Positions 36,971 to 46,974 of a DNA stretch of 64,000 nucleotides are shown here, piece after piece. The notes under the pieces were generated by a model, which was given only the letters and a program-made list of their open reading frames with translations, did not search any database and was not told where the DNA came from. The DNA is taken from the NCBI GenBank assembly GCA_938743325.2, contig OW568869.1, forward strand, positions 186,001 to 250,000, read 5' to 3'. The translations under genes were made by a program, and so were the position numbers. Positions within the stretch are counted from its first letter, which is position 1. Each line of letters begins with the position of its first letter. The DNA is from Pycnococcus provasolii. Taxonomy: Eukaryota; Chlorophyta; Pseudoscourfieldiophyceae; Pseudoscourfieldiales; Pycnococcaceae.

Positions 36971-39900
36971 CTACTTGTAGTAGTTGGTAACGCCGGACGC
37001 GAGCGCGTCGCACGTCGCCTTGGCGTCGCCGAGCAGCATGTCCGTGTTGTCTTTGAAGAAGACGGGGTTGTCGACGGCGGCGTATCCTGTGCCCATCGTT
37101 CGCTTCATCACAACCGTGCGCTTCGCGTCCCACACGCGCATCACGGGCATGCCTGCGATCGGCGAGTTCGGATCCTCCAAGGCTGCGCTGTTGACCGTAT
37201 CGTTGGCTCCAATCACAAGCACGAGGTCAGCATCCTTGAAGTCCTCGTTAATCTCCTCGAGCTCGAGCACGATGTCGTACGGCACGCCCGCCTCCGCGAG
37301 TAGCACGTTTAGCTGCCCAGGCATGCGGCCAGCCACGGGGTGGATGGCGAAGCGCACATTCACGCCATTATCCATCAGCGTCTTCGCCATGTCCGCAACG
37401 GCGTACTGCGCTTTGGCAACAGCCAGGCCATATCCTGGAACGATGATGATGTCCTTCGCCTGCGTGATCTGTCCCACGACGTCGTCGCGCGTCACCTCCG
37501 TGTGCGTGCCCGTAATCTCCATCGCCGGGCCCTTGGCGGCGTCTCCCCATCCGCCGAGAATCACGTTCGGAAGGCTGCGATTCATCGCCTTGCACATGAT
37601 GTAGCTGAGAATCGCGCCGCTGGATCCCACGAGCGAGCCAACGATGGTTAACAAGTCGTTTTGCAGCATAAATCCCTCCGCACACAGCGCCCATCCTGAG
37701 TAGCTGTTCAACAGCGTCACAACCACGGGCATGTCCGCACCTCCGATGGAGGCGGTCATGTGCAGACCCAATCCTCCCCACAGCCCTGCCGTGGCGAGCA
37801 GACCAGCCATGCCCATCGCCTTGTTACCCGTCATGACGCCGTAGAGAGCACCGGCGGAGGCAATCGCCGCGCCCGCATTGATTGCATTTTTGCCCGGAAG
37901 GTTCGTCGGGCTGGAGCTGAGCACACCCTGGAGCTTGCCAAATGCGATGAGCGAGCCCGTCATGGTGACGGAACCCAGTGCCGTGCCGGCCCACGCCGCG
38001 GCGCTGTGCACCGCATCGCCCGCGGCGTGCAGCTCAGCATCGCCGAGCGCAACGCCGGTGCTAGCAAAGCTGGCAATCGACGTGATCGCGGCGGCAGCTC
38101 CCACGAGCGAGTGCGCGAGAGCAACCGTCTGCGGGAGCTCGGTGGGACCGACGCGACTCGCATACGCGGCGCCGAGTCCCGCGCCGCTAGCGAGCACTCC
38201 AGCCATCTGTGCGAGCGTACCAGGATCGGGTCCTAGTGCACCAAGCGCGGTGGCAATACCGCCGCTCACGCCAATCATGCCGAGTGCATTACCCGCACGT
38301 GCCGTCGCCTGGCTCGATAGACCGGCGATGCCACCGATGCATGACACGCCAGACGCGAGGTACGCCATGTTGTACATGTCCACACCGGCGAGAAAGTTTC
38401 CCGCCGTGTATCCTCCAATCAGCGCCGCGGCGGGAATCGCATACAGGTAATTGTAGTCCGGAGGATCGTCCGGTCGGCGAAACATGTCGAGCATTCGCCG
38501 TGTGATGAGAAATCCGCCGCCGATGTTCATGGCGCTGAGGAATGCCGCTAGCGCTCCGGCCGCCTGAATCGAGGTGTTGGGCGTTATGCCGCCTCCCATC
38601 AGCGCGAGCCCGCCCACCGCGGTGATTCCCGAAATGGCGTTCGTCACAGACATAAGCGGAGAGTGCAGAGCTGGAACCACGCCCCAGACCGTCTGGTACC
38701 CGGAAACGCCCGCGAGCGTGAAGATGGCCATAGCCTTCATCATGGCAGGGTCCTGCGTACCGTAGTTGACAGCCATCAGGCTTGAAAGTCCTCCGGTGGT
38801 CATCAACGCGCCCGAGAGCGTGTCGTTGTACGCGATGGAGGCGGGGGACGGGGCGGCGGCGGCGGCGGCGGCAGACTTCTCCTTTTCGTCCTTCTGAGCA
38901 GCCGCCATCACGGGCGGCGGGGGAGGAGGCGGCGGAGGCGGCCAGTGCATCGTGCCCTCGTGCGATACCACCGATCCTTTGACAACCTCGTCGTCGAAGT
39001 CGATGGCGAAGTGCCCCTTGGGACCACCGGAGTACGGTCCCATGGACTCGAAGAGCTTCGTGATGTTGTTCGCGAAGAGCGTCGAAGATTGCCTCGGGAG
39101 CCTGCTCGGCAAATCCGAATATCCGATGTGCGTGACACCCTGGCCGTACACGTACAGCTCACCTGGCTTGGTCGTCTCTATGTTACCACCCGCCTCGGCA
39201 GCCAAGTCCACGACGACAGAGCCTGGCTGCATAGAGTCCACCATCTCCTTGGTGATCAGCCTCGGCGCGGGTTTGCCTGGGATGAGTGCGGTGGTGATGA
39301 TCACATCCACCTCCTTCGCCTGCTTGGCGAACAGCTCCATTTCCGCCTTGATGAAGTCAGCGCTCATCTCCTTCGCGTACCCACCGGATCCCTCCTCAAG
39401 CTCGAATCCTGGCACTTCGAGGAACTCGCCACCCATCGAGCGCACCTGCTCGCGGACTGCCGGCCTTGTGTCGAAGCACCTCACGATCGCGCCAAGTCCA
39501 CGCGCCGTTCCAATGGCGCTGAGACCCGCGACGCCGCCGCCGATGACGAGCACCTTGGCGGGTGGAACGCGTCCCGCGGCGGTGATCTGCCCGGCGAAGA
39601 AGCGCGGCAGGTTGTCGGCGGCAAGCACGACCGCCTTGTATCCCGCGATATTTGCCATGGAGCTGAGAGTGTCGAAAGCCTGCGCCCGCGTGATGCGTGG
39701 AACGCGGTCGAGTGCTACGGCTGTGACGTTCTGCTTGTTGAGTGCGTCGAGCAGCTCCGGGTTCGTCGCGGGCTGTAGCGTGGCCATGAGCACGGATCCC
39801 TGCCTGAGTTTTTTCGCCTCGTCGAGTGTCGGAGGTCTCACCTTCGTGACGACGTCGCTCGTCGCGTACACCTCCTCGGCGCTGGACACGATGTTGGCGC

Positions 39901-40342
39901 CCGCCGCCTTGTACTCTTCGTCCGCAAACTGCGCGCCTCGTCCCGCGCCCGTTTCCACGACGACGTTTCCGACGCCGAGTTTGGTTTTCAGGGTGGCCAC
40001 CGCCGCTGGCGTCATGGCAACTCGCCTTTCGTTCTCGAACGTTTCTTTCGGAATTCCCATCTGCAAGGATTCGAGCGGTTTGTACTTCACATTAGGCTTC
40101 AACGTCTCAGACATCACAGTTGTGGAAGCCCCGAAAGCGCGCCTGGTATGCATACTCCATTGACCAAGAAAACAGCCTCTCCCTGCAAGCCCAGAAGGAG
40201 GGAGCGTTGCGAACCACATGCCAGATTTCACCCTAGGAGCTATCACGAATGGTAAAGAACTAGGTAGGCCAGCACGCGCACACATGGGAGCTGCAATTGC
40301 AATTGTAGAGCCACCACATGCTGCAAGCATTGACACGGACAT
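36971..40342 (-). CDS. NNT: Proton-translocating NAD(P) transhydrogenase, alpha-beta fusion
   Basis: 1123 residues from the ATG at 40342. The enzyme moves hydride between NADH and NADP+ using the proton gradient. Order: a targeting-like N terminus (1-80), domain I with [17 protein letters not shown] and the NAD-binding [18 protein letters not shown], a Pro-rich linker (ten Pro in a row, then an Ala run), the membrane domain II with roughly 13 helices, and domain III with [30 protein letters not shown] and [10 protein letters not shown] for NADP(H). PntA and PntB are thus fused as in mitochondrial NNT. In algae the location can be mitochondrial or plastid; the presequence does not decide. The 143 bases to the beta-lactamase-like gene are unannotated. 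Confidence 0.95.
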   Translation of the reverse strand: MSVSMLAACGGSTIAIAAPMCARAGLPSSLPFVIAPRVKSGMWFATLPPSGLAGRGCFLGQWSMHTRRAFGASTTVMSETLKPNVKYKPLESLQMGIPKETFENERRVAMTPAAVATLKTKLGVGNVVVETGAGRGAQFADEEYKAAGANIVSSAEEVYATSDVVTKVRPPTLDEAKKLRQGSVLMATLQPATNPELLDALNKQNVTAVALDRVPRITRAQAFDTLSSMANIAGYKAVVLAADNLPRFFAGQITAAGRVPPAKVLVIGGGVAGLSAIGTARGLGAIVRCFDTRPAVREQVRSMGGEFLEVPGFELEEGSGGYAKEMSADFIKAEMELFAKQAKEVDVIITTALIPGKPAPRLITKEMVDSMQPGSVVVDLAAEAGGNIETTKPGELYVYGQGVTHIGYSDLPSRLPRQSSTLFANNITKLFESMGPYSGGPKGHFAIDFDDEVVKGSVVSHEGTMHWPPPPPPPPPPVMAAAQKDEKEKSAAAAAAAPSPASIAYNDTLSGALMTTGGLSSLMAVNYGTQDPAMMKAMAIFTLAGVSGYQTVWGVVPALHSPLMSVTNAISGITAVGGLALMGGGITPNTSIQAAGALAAFLSAMNIGGGFLITRRMLDMFRRPDDPPDYNYLYAIPAAALIGGYTAGNFLAGVDMYNMAYLASGVSCIGGIAGLSSQATARAGNALGMIGVSGGIATALGALGPDPGTLAQMAGVLASGAGLGAAYASRVGPTELPQTVALAHSLVGAAAAITSIASFASTGVALGDAELHAAGDAVHSAAAWAGTALGSVTMTGSLIAFGKLQGVLSSSPTNLPGKNAINAGAAIASAGALYGVMTGNKAMGMAGLLATAGLWGGLGLHMTASIGGADMPVVVTLLNSYSGWALCAEGFMLQNDLLTIVGSLVGSSGAILSYIMCKAMNRSLPNVILGGWGDAAKGPAMEITGTHTEVTRDDVVGQITQAKDIIIVPGYGLAVAKAQYAVADMAKTLMDNGVNVRFAIHPVAGRMPGQLNVLLAEAGVPYDIVLELEEINEDFKDADLVLVIGANDTVNSAALEDPNSPIAGMPVMRVWDAKRTVVMKRTMGTGYAAVDNPVFFKDNTDMLLGDAKATCDALASGVTNYYK

Positions 40343-40887
40343 GGAGCACTCACGAGCTGAGCACGCCACGAGCACGCCAAGTGAGCACGCCAAGTGAGCA
40401 CAAGGGGATGGACTGTGACAAGCGAGCCTCCGGAGAATGCCTTGTTATGAGAAATGCCTTGGAGCTGACAGGGACAGATATTTTGGATTTATAAAAAGCA
40501 CCAGATGGAGAAGGGGGGACCAATGTGGGGACCAAGACCGTATTTCAGAGTTGGGGGTTGGCGATTCATCGGAGTTCGGGGTTCGGGGTTCGGGGTTCGG
40601 GGTTCGGGGTTCGGGGTTACCTTTCGGGGTTTGGCGATTACATGTTTACCTTTCCAGGGCAACATCTGGTTCTACAGGCTGACAGGGGCCTTGCACTTTT
40701 CCCTTCCCTTGCACTTCCCTTGCACTTCCCTGGTGGTATTCTTACGGTTCCCCCCCCCTTGATCCAGCCTGATTATTGATGCGATCTTCATTCTCCCCCT
40801 CGCGAGAAATAATTCGCATCCAGTACAGGATATCTTGCTTGGTGGCTGTGATCGCCTTGTATTCAAGTATCCTCCTGGGCAATAATC
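40343..40887. other. Divergent intergenic region with GGGGTTC heptamer array
   Basis: 545 bases between NNT and the YidR-like gene. At 40343-40400 there are GAGCACGCCAAGT direct repeats. At 40572-40618 the heptamer GGGGTTC is repeated six or seven times. At 40683-40735 TTGCACTTCCC repeats three times. No gene seen. The heptamer array occupies the place that TTAGGG-like runs hold in other divergent gaps. Confidence 0.7.
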
Positions 40888-42360
40888 ATGTCCGCGCACA
40901 TCGGCCGGGAAGTGCAGCTTACGTGTGAACCTCTTAACCACGTCTTGAGCAACGACGGCGTCTGGGACCTCACGTCCTCGTACGTCGTATTCGACGAACG
41001 ATCCGACCCCGTGGGCGCAGTCTTCGACGGACGACGCATACGCGCCGTCGCCGTCAAAAAGCAAATCAACGGAACTAGCAAGTACAAAACCATCTACGAG
41101 GCAAAGCAAGACGAGGGTAACGTCGGCGTCGCGCTGCACGCGCCTTGCACGAACAAGGTGGCTTTCATACAGGGGCCTGCCAACACCGACGAGTACGCAG
41201 CGCACAACAGATTCGGGAAAATCGTTGATACGGAGAACGTACTAGGAAACGCACGTCGGGCGCCACAAGCGGCGCCGCCGCCGCAAGTGCTCGATGCAAG
41301 AGACGTCGTCGCTCCGTACACGCCAGGTGCCCTGCGCGGGGGCACGCACGTGCACCAATTCCATCCCACGAACCCGTCGCTCGTCTCGTCAACTTACGAG
41401 GACCACGTCCTGACGCTAAACGCCAACAGCGGTGTGCAACCAACAGAAAGAAACGCTCGTGGCGTCGCCGTCACAGACCTGAGAAGGAAGGTGCAGGTGA
41501 TCACGGACCACCCGCTCAACCACGACGGCGCTGGGTACACGGTGCTCGCCACGCGACTGGACGACGACATTTCCTCCGACGGCATAACACATGCGGTGGA
41601 GGAGGCGTGGATAGGAAAGAACGGGTACCGTCGCCTCGATGGAAGCTGGCAGCGTCATGCGCTTGCTTTCTTGGGCGAGGTGGCATCCAGCAAGACGATG
41701 GACGTGTACGTGTTGGACGTCGATTCCGTCTTACCGGAGGATGACAAGGTTGACGTTCCAGGAACGCCAACAACGCGGCCACGGCCACCCTCCGGTATCT
41801 CGCGTCAGCGACGCATCACGAACATGTCGGCGTTTGGCGGCGTAGTCACCACGCCGCGGCACTGGCCTCGCAGTCGACCGCAGGGTGACATGATTGCCTT
41901 CCTCGCGAAAGACGAAAGTGGTACTGTGCAGCTCTATGGCATCGCGCCGACGGCAACGCCAAATGATCCGCCCGCTCAGCTAACTCGCGAGGCGGCCGGT
42001 GTCGCATCCGCGTTCTCGTGGAGTCCATCCGGCGACGAGATCGCATTCGTTCGAGGCGACGGGTGCATTTGCGTGCTGGACATACGCTCGCGCGGCGTTC
42101 GCGTTCTCACGCTTCCGCGTCGCCTAGTCAAGGAAGCGCCTCGGCCAGAGAGTTGCGTATTCTCTCCGAATGGTCGGTACATCGCCTACGTGCGTCGTCT
42201 CGACTACGATGGCAAGGCTTACAACCAGGTGTTCGTCGTCACGGTTCCACCGCGTCGCTCGTCAAGGGGCTCAGCACATCTAGGCGTGTTGTCGAAAGTG
42301 CTCGTCGGCCTTGGTGGCCTATTCATCACCGCCGCCGCCACACGGAAGGAAAGACGCTAG
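40888..42360 (+). CDS. YidR/DUF3748 family beta-propeller protein of bacterial type
   Basis: 490 residues, similar over nearly its full length to E. coli YidR as I remember it. Matching blocks: LLTN/VLSNDGVW start, AFIQGPANTDE near 93, DVVAPYTPGALRGGTHVHQF (about 137-156), TYEDHVLTL, EEAWIGK...HALAFLG near 235-255, RQRRITN, PRHWPRSRPQGDMIAFLAKDESGTVQL (about 330-355, given here in parts) and VFSPNGRYIAYV near 420. YidR function is unknown; the fold is TolB/PD40-like. Differences include a 12-residue insertion (GYRRLDGSWQ) and an added hydrophobic C-terminal helix (about 466-484) followed by RKERR, which could tail-anchor the protein. Likely acquired from bacteria. Base composition resembles its neighbours, so transfer is not recent. 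Confidence 0.85.
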   Translation: MSAHIGREVQLTCEPLNHVLSNDGVWDLTSSYVVFDERSDPVGAVFDGRRIRAVAVKKQINGTSKYKTIYEAKQDEGNVGVALHAPCTNKVAFIQGPANTDEYAAHNRFGKIVDTENVLGNARRAPQAAPPPQVLDARDVVAPYTPGALRGGTHVHQFHPTNPSLVSSTYEDHVLTLNANSGVQPTERNARGVAVTDLRRKVQVITDHPLNHDGAGYTVLATRLDDDISSDGITHAVEEAWIGKNGYRRLDGSWQRHALAFLGEVASSKTMDVYVLDVDSVLPEDDKVDVPGTPTTRPRPPSGISRQRRITNMSAFGGVVTTPRHWPRSRPQGDMIAFLAKDESGTVQLYGIAPTATPNDPPAQLTREAAGVASAFSWSPSGDEIAFVRGDGCICVLDIRSRGVRVLTLPRRLVKEAPRPESCVFSPNGRYIAYVRRLDYDGKAYNQVFVVTVPPRRSSRGSAHLGVLSKVLVGLGGLFITAAATRKERR

Positions 42361-42489
42361 TGTTGGTGACGGTGGGAGACGGACGTGTGGCCGGGGTAAG
42401 GGAATGTATATTCCTGTAACGTACAGAAGTTGTTTCACACTAGCGACTTTCCTTCCGTGTGTTGGTTTTCTTGCTCGCTGTGCGTTTTC

Positions 42490-42880
42490 CACGAGAGATT
42501 CGCCGCCTCATCCACCACGCCGGCACGTAGCACGGCACACGCCGCTCCACACCCACACCGTCGAGACTTTAGTGCCAGTGTAGCGTGCCGGCGGGCGAGC
42601 GCCACTGTCATAGTCCCAACCCAACAGCGCCCCATCCCAGACATCATCCCACGCCTTCCCGCCAAATGCAAATGTTGCGCGAGCACCAATGCTCTAGCAC
42701 AGCGTCCGCTCCCACGTCTTGATTGGGTCAATGTGGAGCGAGTGGATCGCAGAGTCGACACCGTCTTCGCCGTAGATCTCCCCCGCGTGGCTGAAGTGGT
42801 CATAGTGACCATTCGAAGCGACGCCGTAGCCAAGTCGGTGCATAGAAGCAACCAACAAGGCTAAGGCTAATGCGTCGTCC
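42490..42880 (-). pseudogene. Interrupted minus-strand coding relic, family not recognised
   Basis: One minus-strand frame reads like real protein (ALALALLVASMHRLGYG, HSLHIDPIKTWERTL, FAFGGKAWDDVWDGALLGWD) but is interrupted and lacks a proper beginning and end. It could be a decayed gene, exons of an unmodelled gene, or chance. The surrounding gap (42361-43194) shows nothing else apart from a plus-strand 144-codon frame that I take to be its shadow. Confidence 0.25.
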
Positions 42881-43194
42881 GTCGGACTCCGCTCGCGGTC
42901 TCTCCTTCTCCTCTCGTTTCAAGGCATATTAACTTCTCTACCTACCGGAGACTTCAACGACGCCGCCGCCTGTATTATTATCCCTATTACATACATGTGC
43001 ACTGAGTGAGTTTCTCCCCCGCCTTGTTGGCACGACCGCCAACCGGGATCCCCAACAGACTTCCTTGGAATCCCTCCGGGGATACGAGGATCAGCTCTAG
43101 GACGGATCCCGGACTTGACATCTCTCCCCCCTGTCCGCCCCCTCCCGTCATTCTGGCCGTCATTCTCGTCATCCGCAGCAGTGCAGGGCAGTGC

Positions 43195-43467
43195 ATGGAG
43201 TCGGCGGCGGCAAATTGGTCCTTTTCGTCACTTATCAATAAGGTATTCACGGAAGTCACGTCGATAGACTGGTACTCCGAGCCGTACTTCAGTGGCGTGC
43301 TCGCGTCGTTTATGCTCCTGTGCATGGTCCTGCCCTCGTTCATCTTCAGAGCGCCCGTACCACCGAACCAGCCGCACCTCGCGAAACCAAAGTACAAACC
43401 GCTGCCGAAAAAGCTATTCAAGGTGAAAAACCCGTACCGCATCAACACGAGAGAGAAGAGAGACTAG
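43195..43467 (+). CDS. Small single-pass membrane protein, unknown
   Basis: 90 residues from the ATG at 43195; the frame stays open upstream, but that part is Pro/Ser-rich without pattern. One hydrophobic helix (about 31-50, GVLASFMLLCMVLPSFIF) is followed by a Pro/Lys-rich basic tail (PPNQPHLAKPKYKPLPKKLF) that would be cytosolic or matrix-facing. I do not recognise the family. Its stop codon lies only 16 bases before the ATG of the next gene on the same strand, too little for a separate promoter and poly(A) site of the usual kind. Confidence 0.55.
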   Translation: MESAAANWSFSSLINKVFTEVTSIDWYSEPYFSGVLASFMLLCMVLPSFIFRAPVPPNQPHLAKPKYKPLPKKLFKVKNPYRINTREKRD

Positions 43468-43483
43468 CTAGGAAGGAAGGCAG

Positions 43484-44338
43484 ATGGCGCAGACGACGTC
43501 GTTTGTCGAAGGGTCGTACGATCCGTTCACGGTCGTGCCGGTGAAGGAGAAGAGGGATGAGGAGTTGGCTGCCAATGCAGATCTTGGGTTGACGCTGGGC
43601 GTCGTCGCGAACGCGCAGGGTTCCGCCTACGTCGAATGGAATGAGGCCAAGCTTGTCGTGGCAGTGTTTGGGCCGAGAGACCGCCCAGGCCGCGCGGCGC
43701 CGGCGGCTGGCGGTGGGGCGCCGGGCAGCGTGTCCATAAGCGTGCGCCACGCCCCGTTCGCGAACGGCGGCAGGCGCACGCTGTTTGGAAGCACGTCAAA
43801 GCCGGCGCGACTCGCAGATGACGCGGCGGGAACGAGCGCACACGTCACAGAGCGCACGCAGCAAGCGTTTCTGGACGAGGCGCTCACGCCGTTCATCGAC
43901 GTCTCAGCCTTCCCCAAGCTTGCCGTCGACGTCGCCGTAACCGTCTTGGAGTCTGCAGCGCCAGGTGGCGTTTTGCTCGGCGACGGAGAGCTAGAGGGCG
44001 GCGTGAGCGCCTTTGCGGACGCTCCGGCTCTCGTGGCAGCCTGCGCCGCTGCGCTCGTCGACGCCGGCATTCCGATGCGCGACTTTCCGTGCTGCGCTCT
44101 CGTCGCCGGTACGGACGCGGAGCTCGTGCCCAGCCCAACGCCTGCTGCGCTCCTCAAGGCGCAAGCGTCTGCCGCCGTCGTGTACGCGCCGCACCTCGAG
44201 CGTGTTGCCCACCTTCACACGCTCGGTCGTTGGCGCCTCGACGACGCCGGCTCGCCGTTGAGCCTGCACGCGGCGATCGAGGCGTCTATCGGCGAGTGCG
44301 CGCGCCTCGAGGCGACGCTGCGTGCGCTGCTGGAATAA
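43484..44338 (+). CDS. Exosome core subunit, RNase PH family, MTR3/EXOSC6-like
   Basis: 284 residues with one RNase PH domain: LGVVANAQGSAYVEWNEAKLVV (about 34-55; the GSAY-x-E segment is diagnostic), VFGPRD, ISVRHAPFANGGRR, the helix ERTQQAFLDEALTP, FPKLAVDVAVTVLE and AALVDAGIPMRDFPC. The exosome ring has six such proteins (RRP41, RRP42, RRP43, RRP45, RRP46, MTR3). The acid-poor core, missing phosphorolytic Arg/Asp pattern and HAPFA-like loop fit MTR3 best, but RRP46 or RRP41 cannot be excluded. Function: structural ring of the 3'-5' RNA-processing complex. It may share a transcript with the small membrane-protein frame just upstream. Confidence 0.8.
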   Translation: MAQTTSFVEGSYDPFTVVPVKEKRDEELAANADLGLTLGVVANAQGSAYVEWNEAKLVVAVFGPRDRPGRAAPAAGGGAPGSVSISVRHAPFANGGRRTLFGSTSKPARLADDAAGTSAHVTERTQQAFLDEALTPFIDVSAFPKLAVDVAVTVLESAAPGGVLLGDGELEGGVSAFADAPALVAACAAALVDAGIPMRDFPCCALVAGTDAELVPSPTPAALLKAQASAAVVYAPHLERVAHLHTLGRWRLDDAGSPLSLHAAIEASIGECARLEATLRALLE

Positions 44339-44598
44339 ATCAAGAATATACTCATGTATGTAAAACTGTTTGCTTTCTTTCTCCTCTTCTTGGTATACAT
44401 ACGGTAGTGCTACGATAGTTAGTTTGCCTCGTACTGTACTGTATGTAGTCTATCGTTTCGGTAAGTTATGATACGTGTGTTTGTATCAGCAGCTAAGTTA
44501 CAGGTAAAGTTCCTTGTCGTGAATCGATTATTCGGGTTTCTCCCCGGCCCGCTTTTTTCATTTTTGTTTTTTCATTTTTTTTTTTGGATTTCCGTCGC

Positions 44599-46451
44599 AT
44601 GCCCGAGGTGGTCAACGGCGGCGCTGCTGGCGCGTCCGGTGCTGGTGCGTCCGGTGCATCCTCTGATGTGAATAACAATGCGTCGTCGGAGCAGCTCGGC
44701 GCACTGTCGTACGTCTTTTTGAACTCGAAGGGTGGCATGGACGGCGTGGACATGCAGTCTGTTCAGCAAGTCGTCGCTGCCATGAGCGCAGGCTCGAGGC
44801 ACGAAGCGAACGAGCGCAGAAAGGCAACCGAGCACGCCGAACGAACGAGGCAGCTTCTCCAGCGCAAATCCACGTGGGAAAGGGACAAAGTGGCCGTCGC
44901 AAAAAGCCGACGTGAGGTGGACGCGGCTGTCACGCGACTCGAGGAACAGCGGCGGCTTTCTTCTGTCTTTTGTCATGTAGACCAGGACCAGTACTACGCA
45001 GCGTGCGAAGAGCAAGAACGACCTGAACTCAGTGGAAAGGCGTTCGCTGTTGGTGGAATCGGCATGATTAGCACCGCCAATTACGTCGCTCGCAAGTACG
45101 GGGTCCGGTCGGCGATGCCTGGCTTCATTGCACTCAAGCTCTGCCCACACCTAATCTTTGTACGGCCGGATTTCAGCAAGTACACCGCGAAAGCTCAGGA
45201 AGTTCGTGGCGTTCTAAGAACCTTCGATGCGAACCTCCAAGTTCGTGGACTCGACGAGGCTTCTCTTGATGTGACGGCATACGTTAAGGGCAGGCGAGAC
45301 CGCGACGTGCTGGAGGCTGTCGCGGAGAAGATTCGGCACGATGTCGCGGCAGCAACAGGGGGGCTGACGTGCAGCGTAGGAATTGCGCCAACTCGCGAGC
45401 TTGCCAAAATAGCAAGCGACCGCAACAAGCCGAACGGCCAGTGCATCGTCGAAGACTTCACACGCGAGGCGGTATTGAGTTTTATTCGCCCGCTCGAGAC
45501 GCGGAAGATTACAGGCATCGGCAAGGTGACGGACGCTTCGCTCAAGGCACTCGGAATCACTACGGTGGAGGGTTTGTATAATGCGCGCTATCTGCTTCAC
45601 GGCATACTCACGCCGACGGCGTCTTCGTTCCTGCTCAGAACGTCGCTAGGCATCGGTGCGGAGGATGTCTCTGCCGACAGAGGCGGCGCTGAAGATGATC
45701 AGCAGGAGCACAACCGCAAGAGCTGCTCTGTCGGTAAGTCTACCTCAATTCAGCCATGGCACATACATAACCTTAGATCAGCCACTAACCTACCACACCG
45801 TAAAATTCAACAGAGCGCACATTCGAGCCAATCGGCGACCGTCACACGCTCTCAAGGAAGCTGATTGACATCGCATTTACTCTGTCTAGACATTTGCACG
45901 ATCTAGGCCTGCGAGGTCATCAATTAACGCTCAAGATAAAGCTTTCAAACTTCGAAATCCGAAGTCGCCAGGTGACGCTTCCGCATGCGACCGACTCCAG
46001 CGACGATCTGATCCCCGCGGCTCTGAAGTTGCTCAAGGCTGAATTGCCTCTCTCCGCTCGTCTGCTAGGTCTCAAGGTGAGTCAGTGGGAGAATGAGAAT
46101 GATACTCAGGTGGCTTCTCGCGACATTCTGGCGCGATTTCTTCAAAAGGGTGATGAAGAGGATGAAGAGGGAGGGCTGAGGAAGGTGGAGGAGATTGTTC
46201 CATCGACGACGCCGACGCCGGCAGCAGCAGTAGCAGCAAAGATGGCGCCGCCCACTACCGTCCGAAGTGAGCCGTGGGCTTGCATTGCGTGCACGCTAGA
46301 GAATGAGGCGTCAGCTAAGCGATGCGAGGCTTGTGGAGCACTCAAGGGTTCGAGCCTTCCTCCTACCTCCACTCTCGCTCTGGAAAAGAAGCGTCGAGCG
46401 CCAACGTTACTTGATGGCTTCGCTTCGAGGTTGAAGAAGCGCAGCGGCTAA
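44599..46451 (+). CDS. POLK: DNA polymerase kappa (Y family) with C-terminal NZF finger
   Basis: Two exons, 44599-45733 and 45814-46451, around an 80-base GT-AG intron in phase 1 (donor GTAAGT). Splicing restores KSCSVERTF, the conserved Pol kappa KSISVERTF. 590 residues. Palm motifs: HVDQDQYYAACE near 130 (usually HVDMDAFYA), SAMPGFIALKLCP, LDEASLDVT near 220 with the catalytic Asp-Glu, CSVGIAPTRELAKIASDRNKPNGQ, and KITGIGKVT (helix-hairpin-helix). The little-finger domain follows the intron. Near 555 is W-x-C-x2-C-T-x3-N-x6-C-x2-C, a RanBP2/NZF zinc finger, in place of the UBZ fingers of animal Pol kappa. The last residues (TLLDGFASRLKK) might be a degenerate PCNA-binding motif. An N-terminal Ala/Gly/Ser tract and coiled-coil region (about 50-115) precede the palm. 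Confidence 0.93.
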
Positions 46452-46974
46452 AGCTTGTACTAGAAGAAAGATGTTGTTCTCTTTTTTGTATTCCATACTG
46501 TAATTAATAATTTGTTGCAATATATAATATGTTCACACACTGCCAACGAGGATGAGCTGCCGCACACGATATGCGCGGTGATTATCTAGACTCCCGCCGT
46601 GGTGACGGCGCCATTGAACTTGATCCTTTTGGTTATGATCGGTTTTCGAGTTTCGACCGGGATCCCCAAAGTCCCTTTTTTTGTAACGAAAGGTGGATCA
46701 ATCTACAGCGGATCCCTGAATCTGGCTTTCCAGGGACTCACTTGACGAGTCCGTAGGGCGTAGGGGCCCGCTCTCAGCTCTGGGCCCTCTTGAGAGAGAA
46801 CAAGTTTTCAAGGCGCATAGGACTCTACATATTCGGGTTTGTTTTTGCACTACGTACGGGTATTATGATCGCCATGGACGAAACCTTTTTTTTTTGCAGC
46901 TCGAGAATAATGATGGGAGGGACGACCGACATAACAATTGTCAGTTTATTATTATGTATATGCAATAATTTCTC
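46452..46974. other. Convergent intergenic region, no gene seen
   Basis: AT-rich at both ends (ATTAATAATTTG and TATTATTATG near the two gene ends, consistent with 3' UTRs). The middle contains ACCGGGATCCCCAAAG at about 46658-46673, a motif that recurs near 43040 and 60700, and a T run at 46890-46898. Confidence 0.5.

Noticed and set aside
38952-40163. Plus-strand frame of 403 codons opposite the transhydrogenase
   Set aside because: It is the antisense shadow of the NNT gene; composition is Ser/Pro/Ala-rich without family blocks.
42430-42864. Plus-strand 144-codon frame downstream of the YidR-like gene
   Set aside because: Low-complexity Arg/Ser/Ala composition; the opposite strand looks more protein-like, so this is taken as its shadow.
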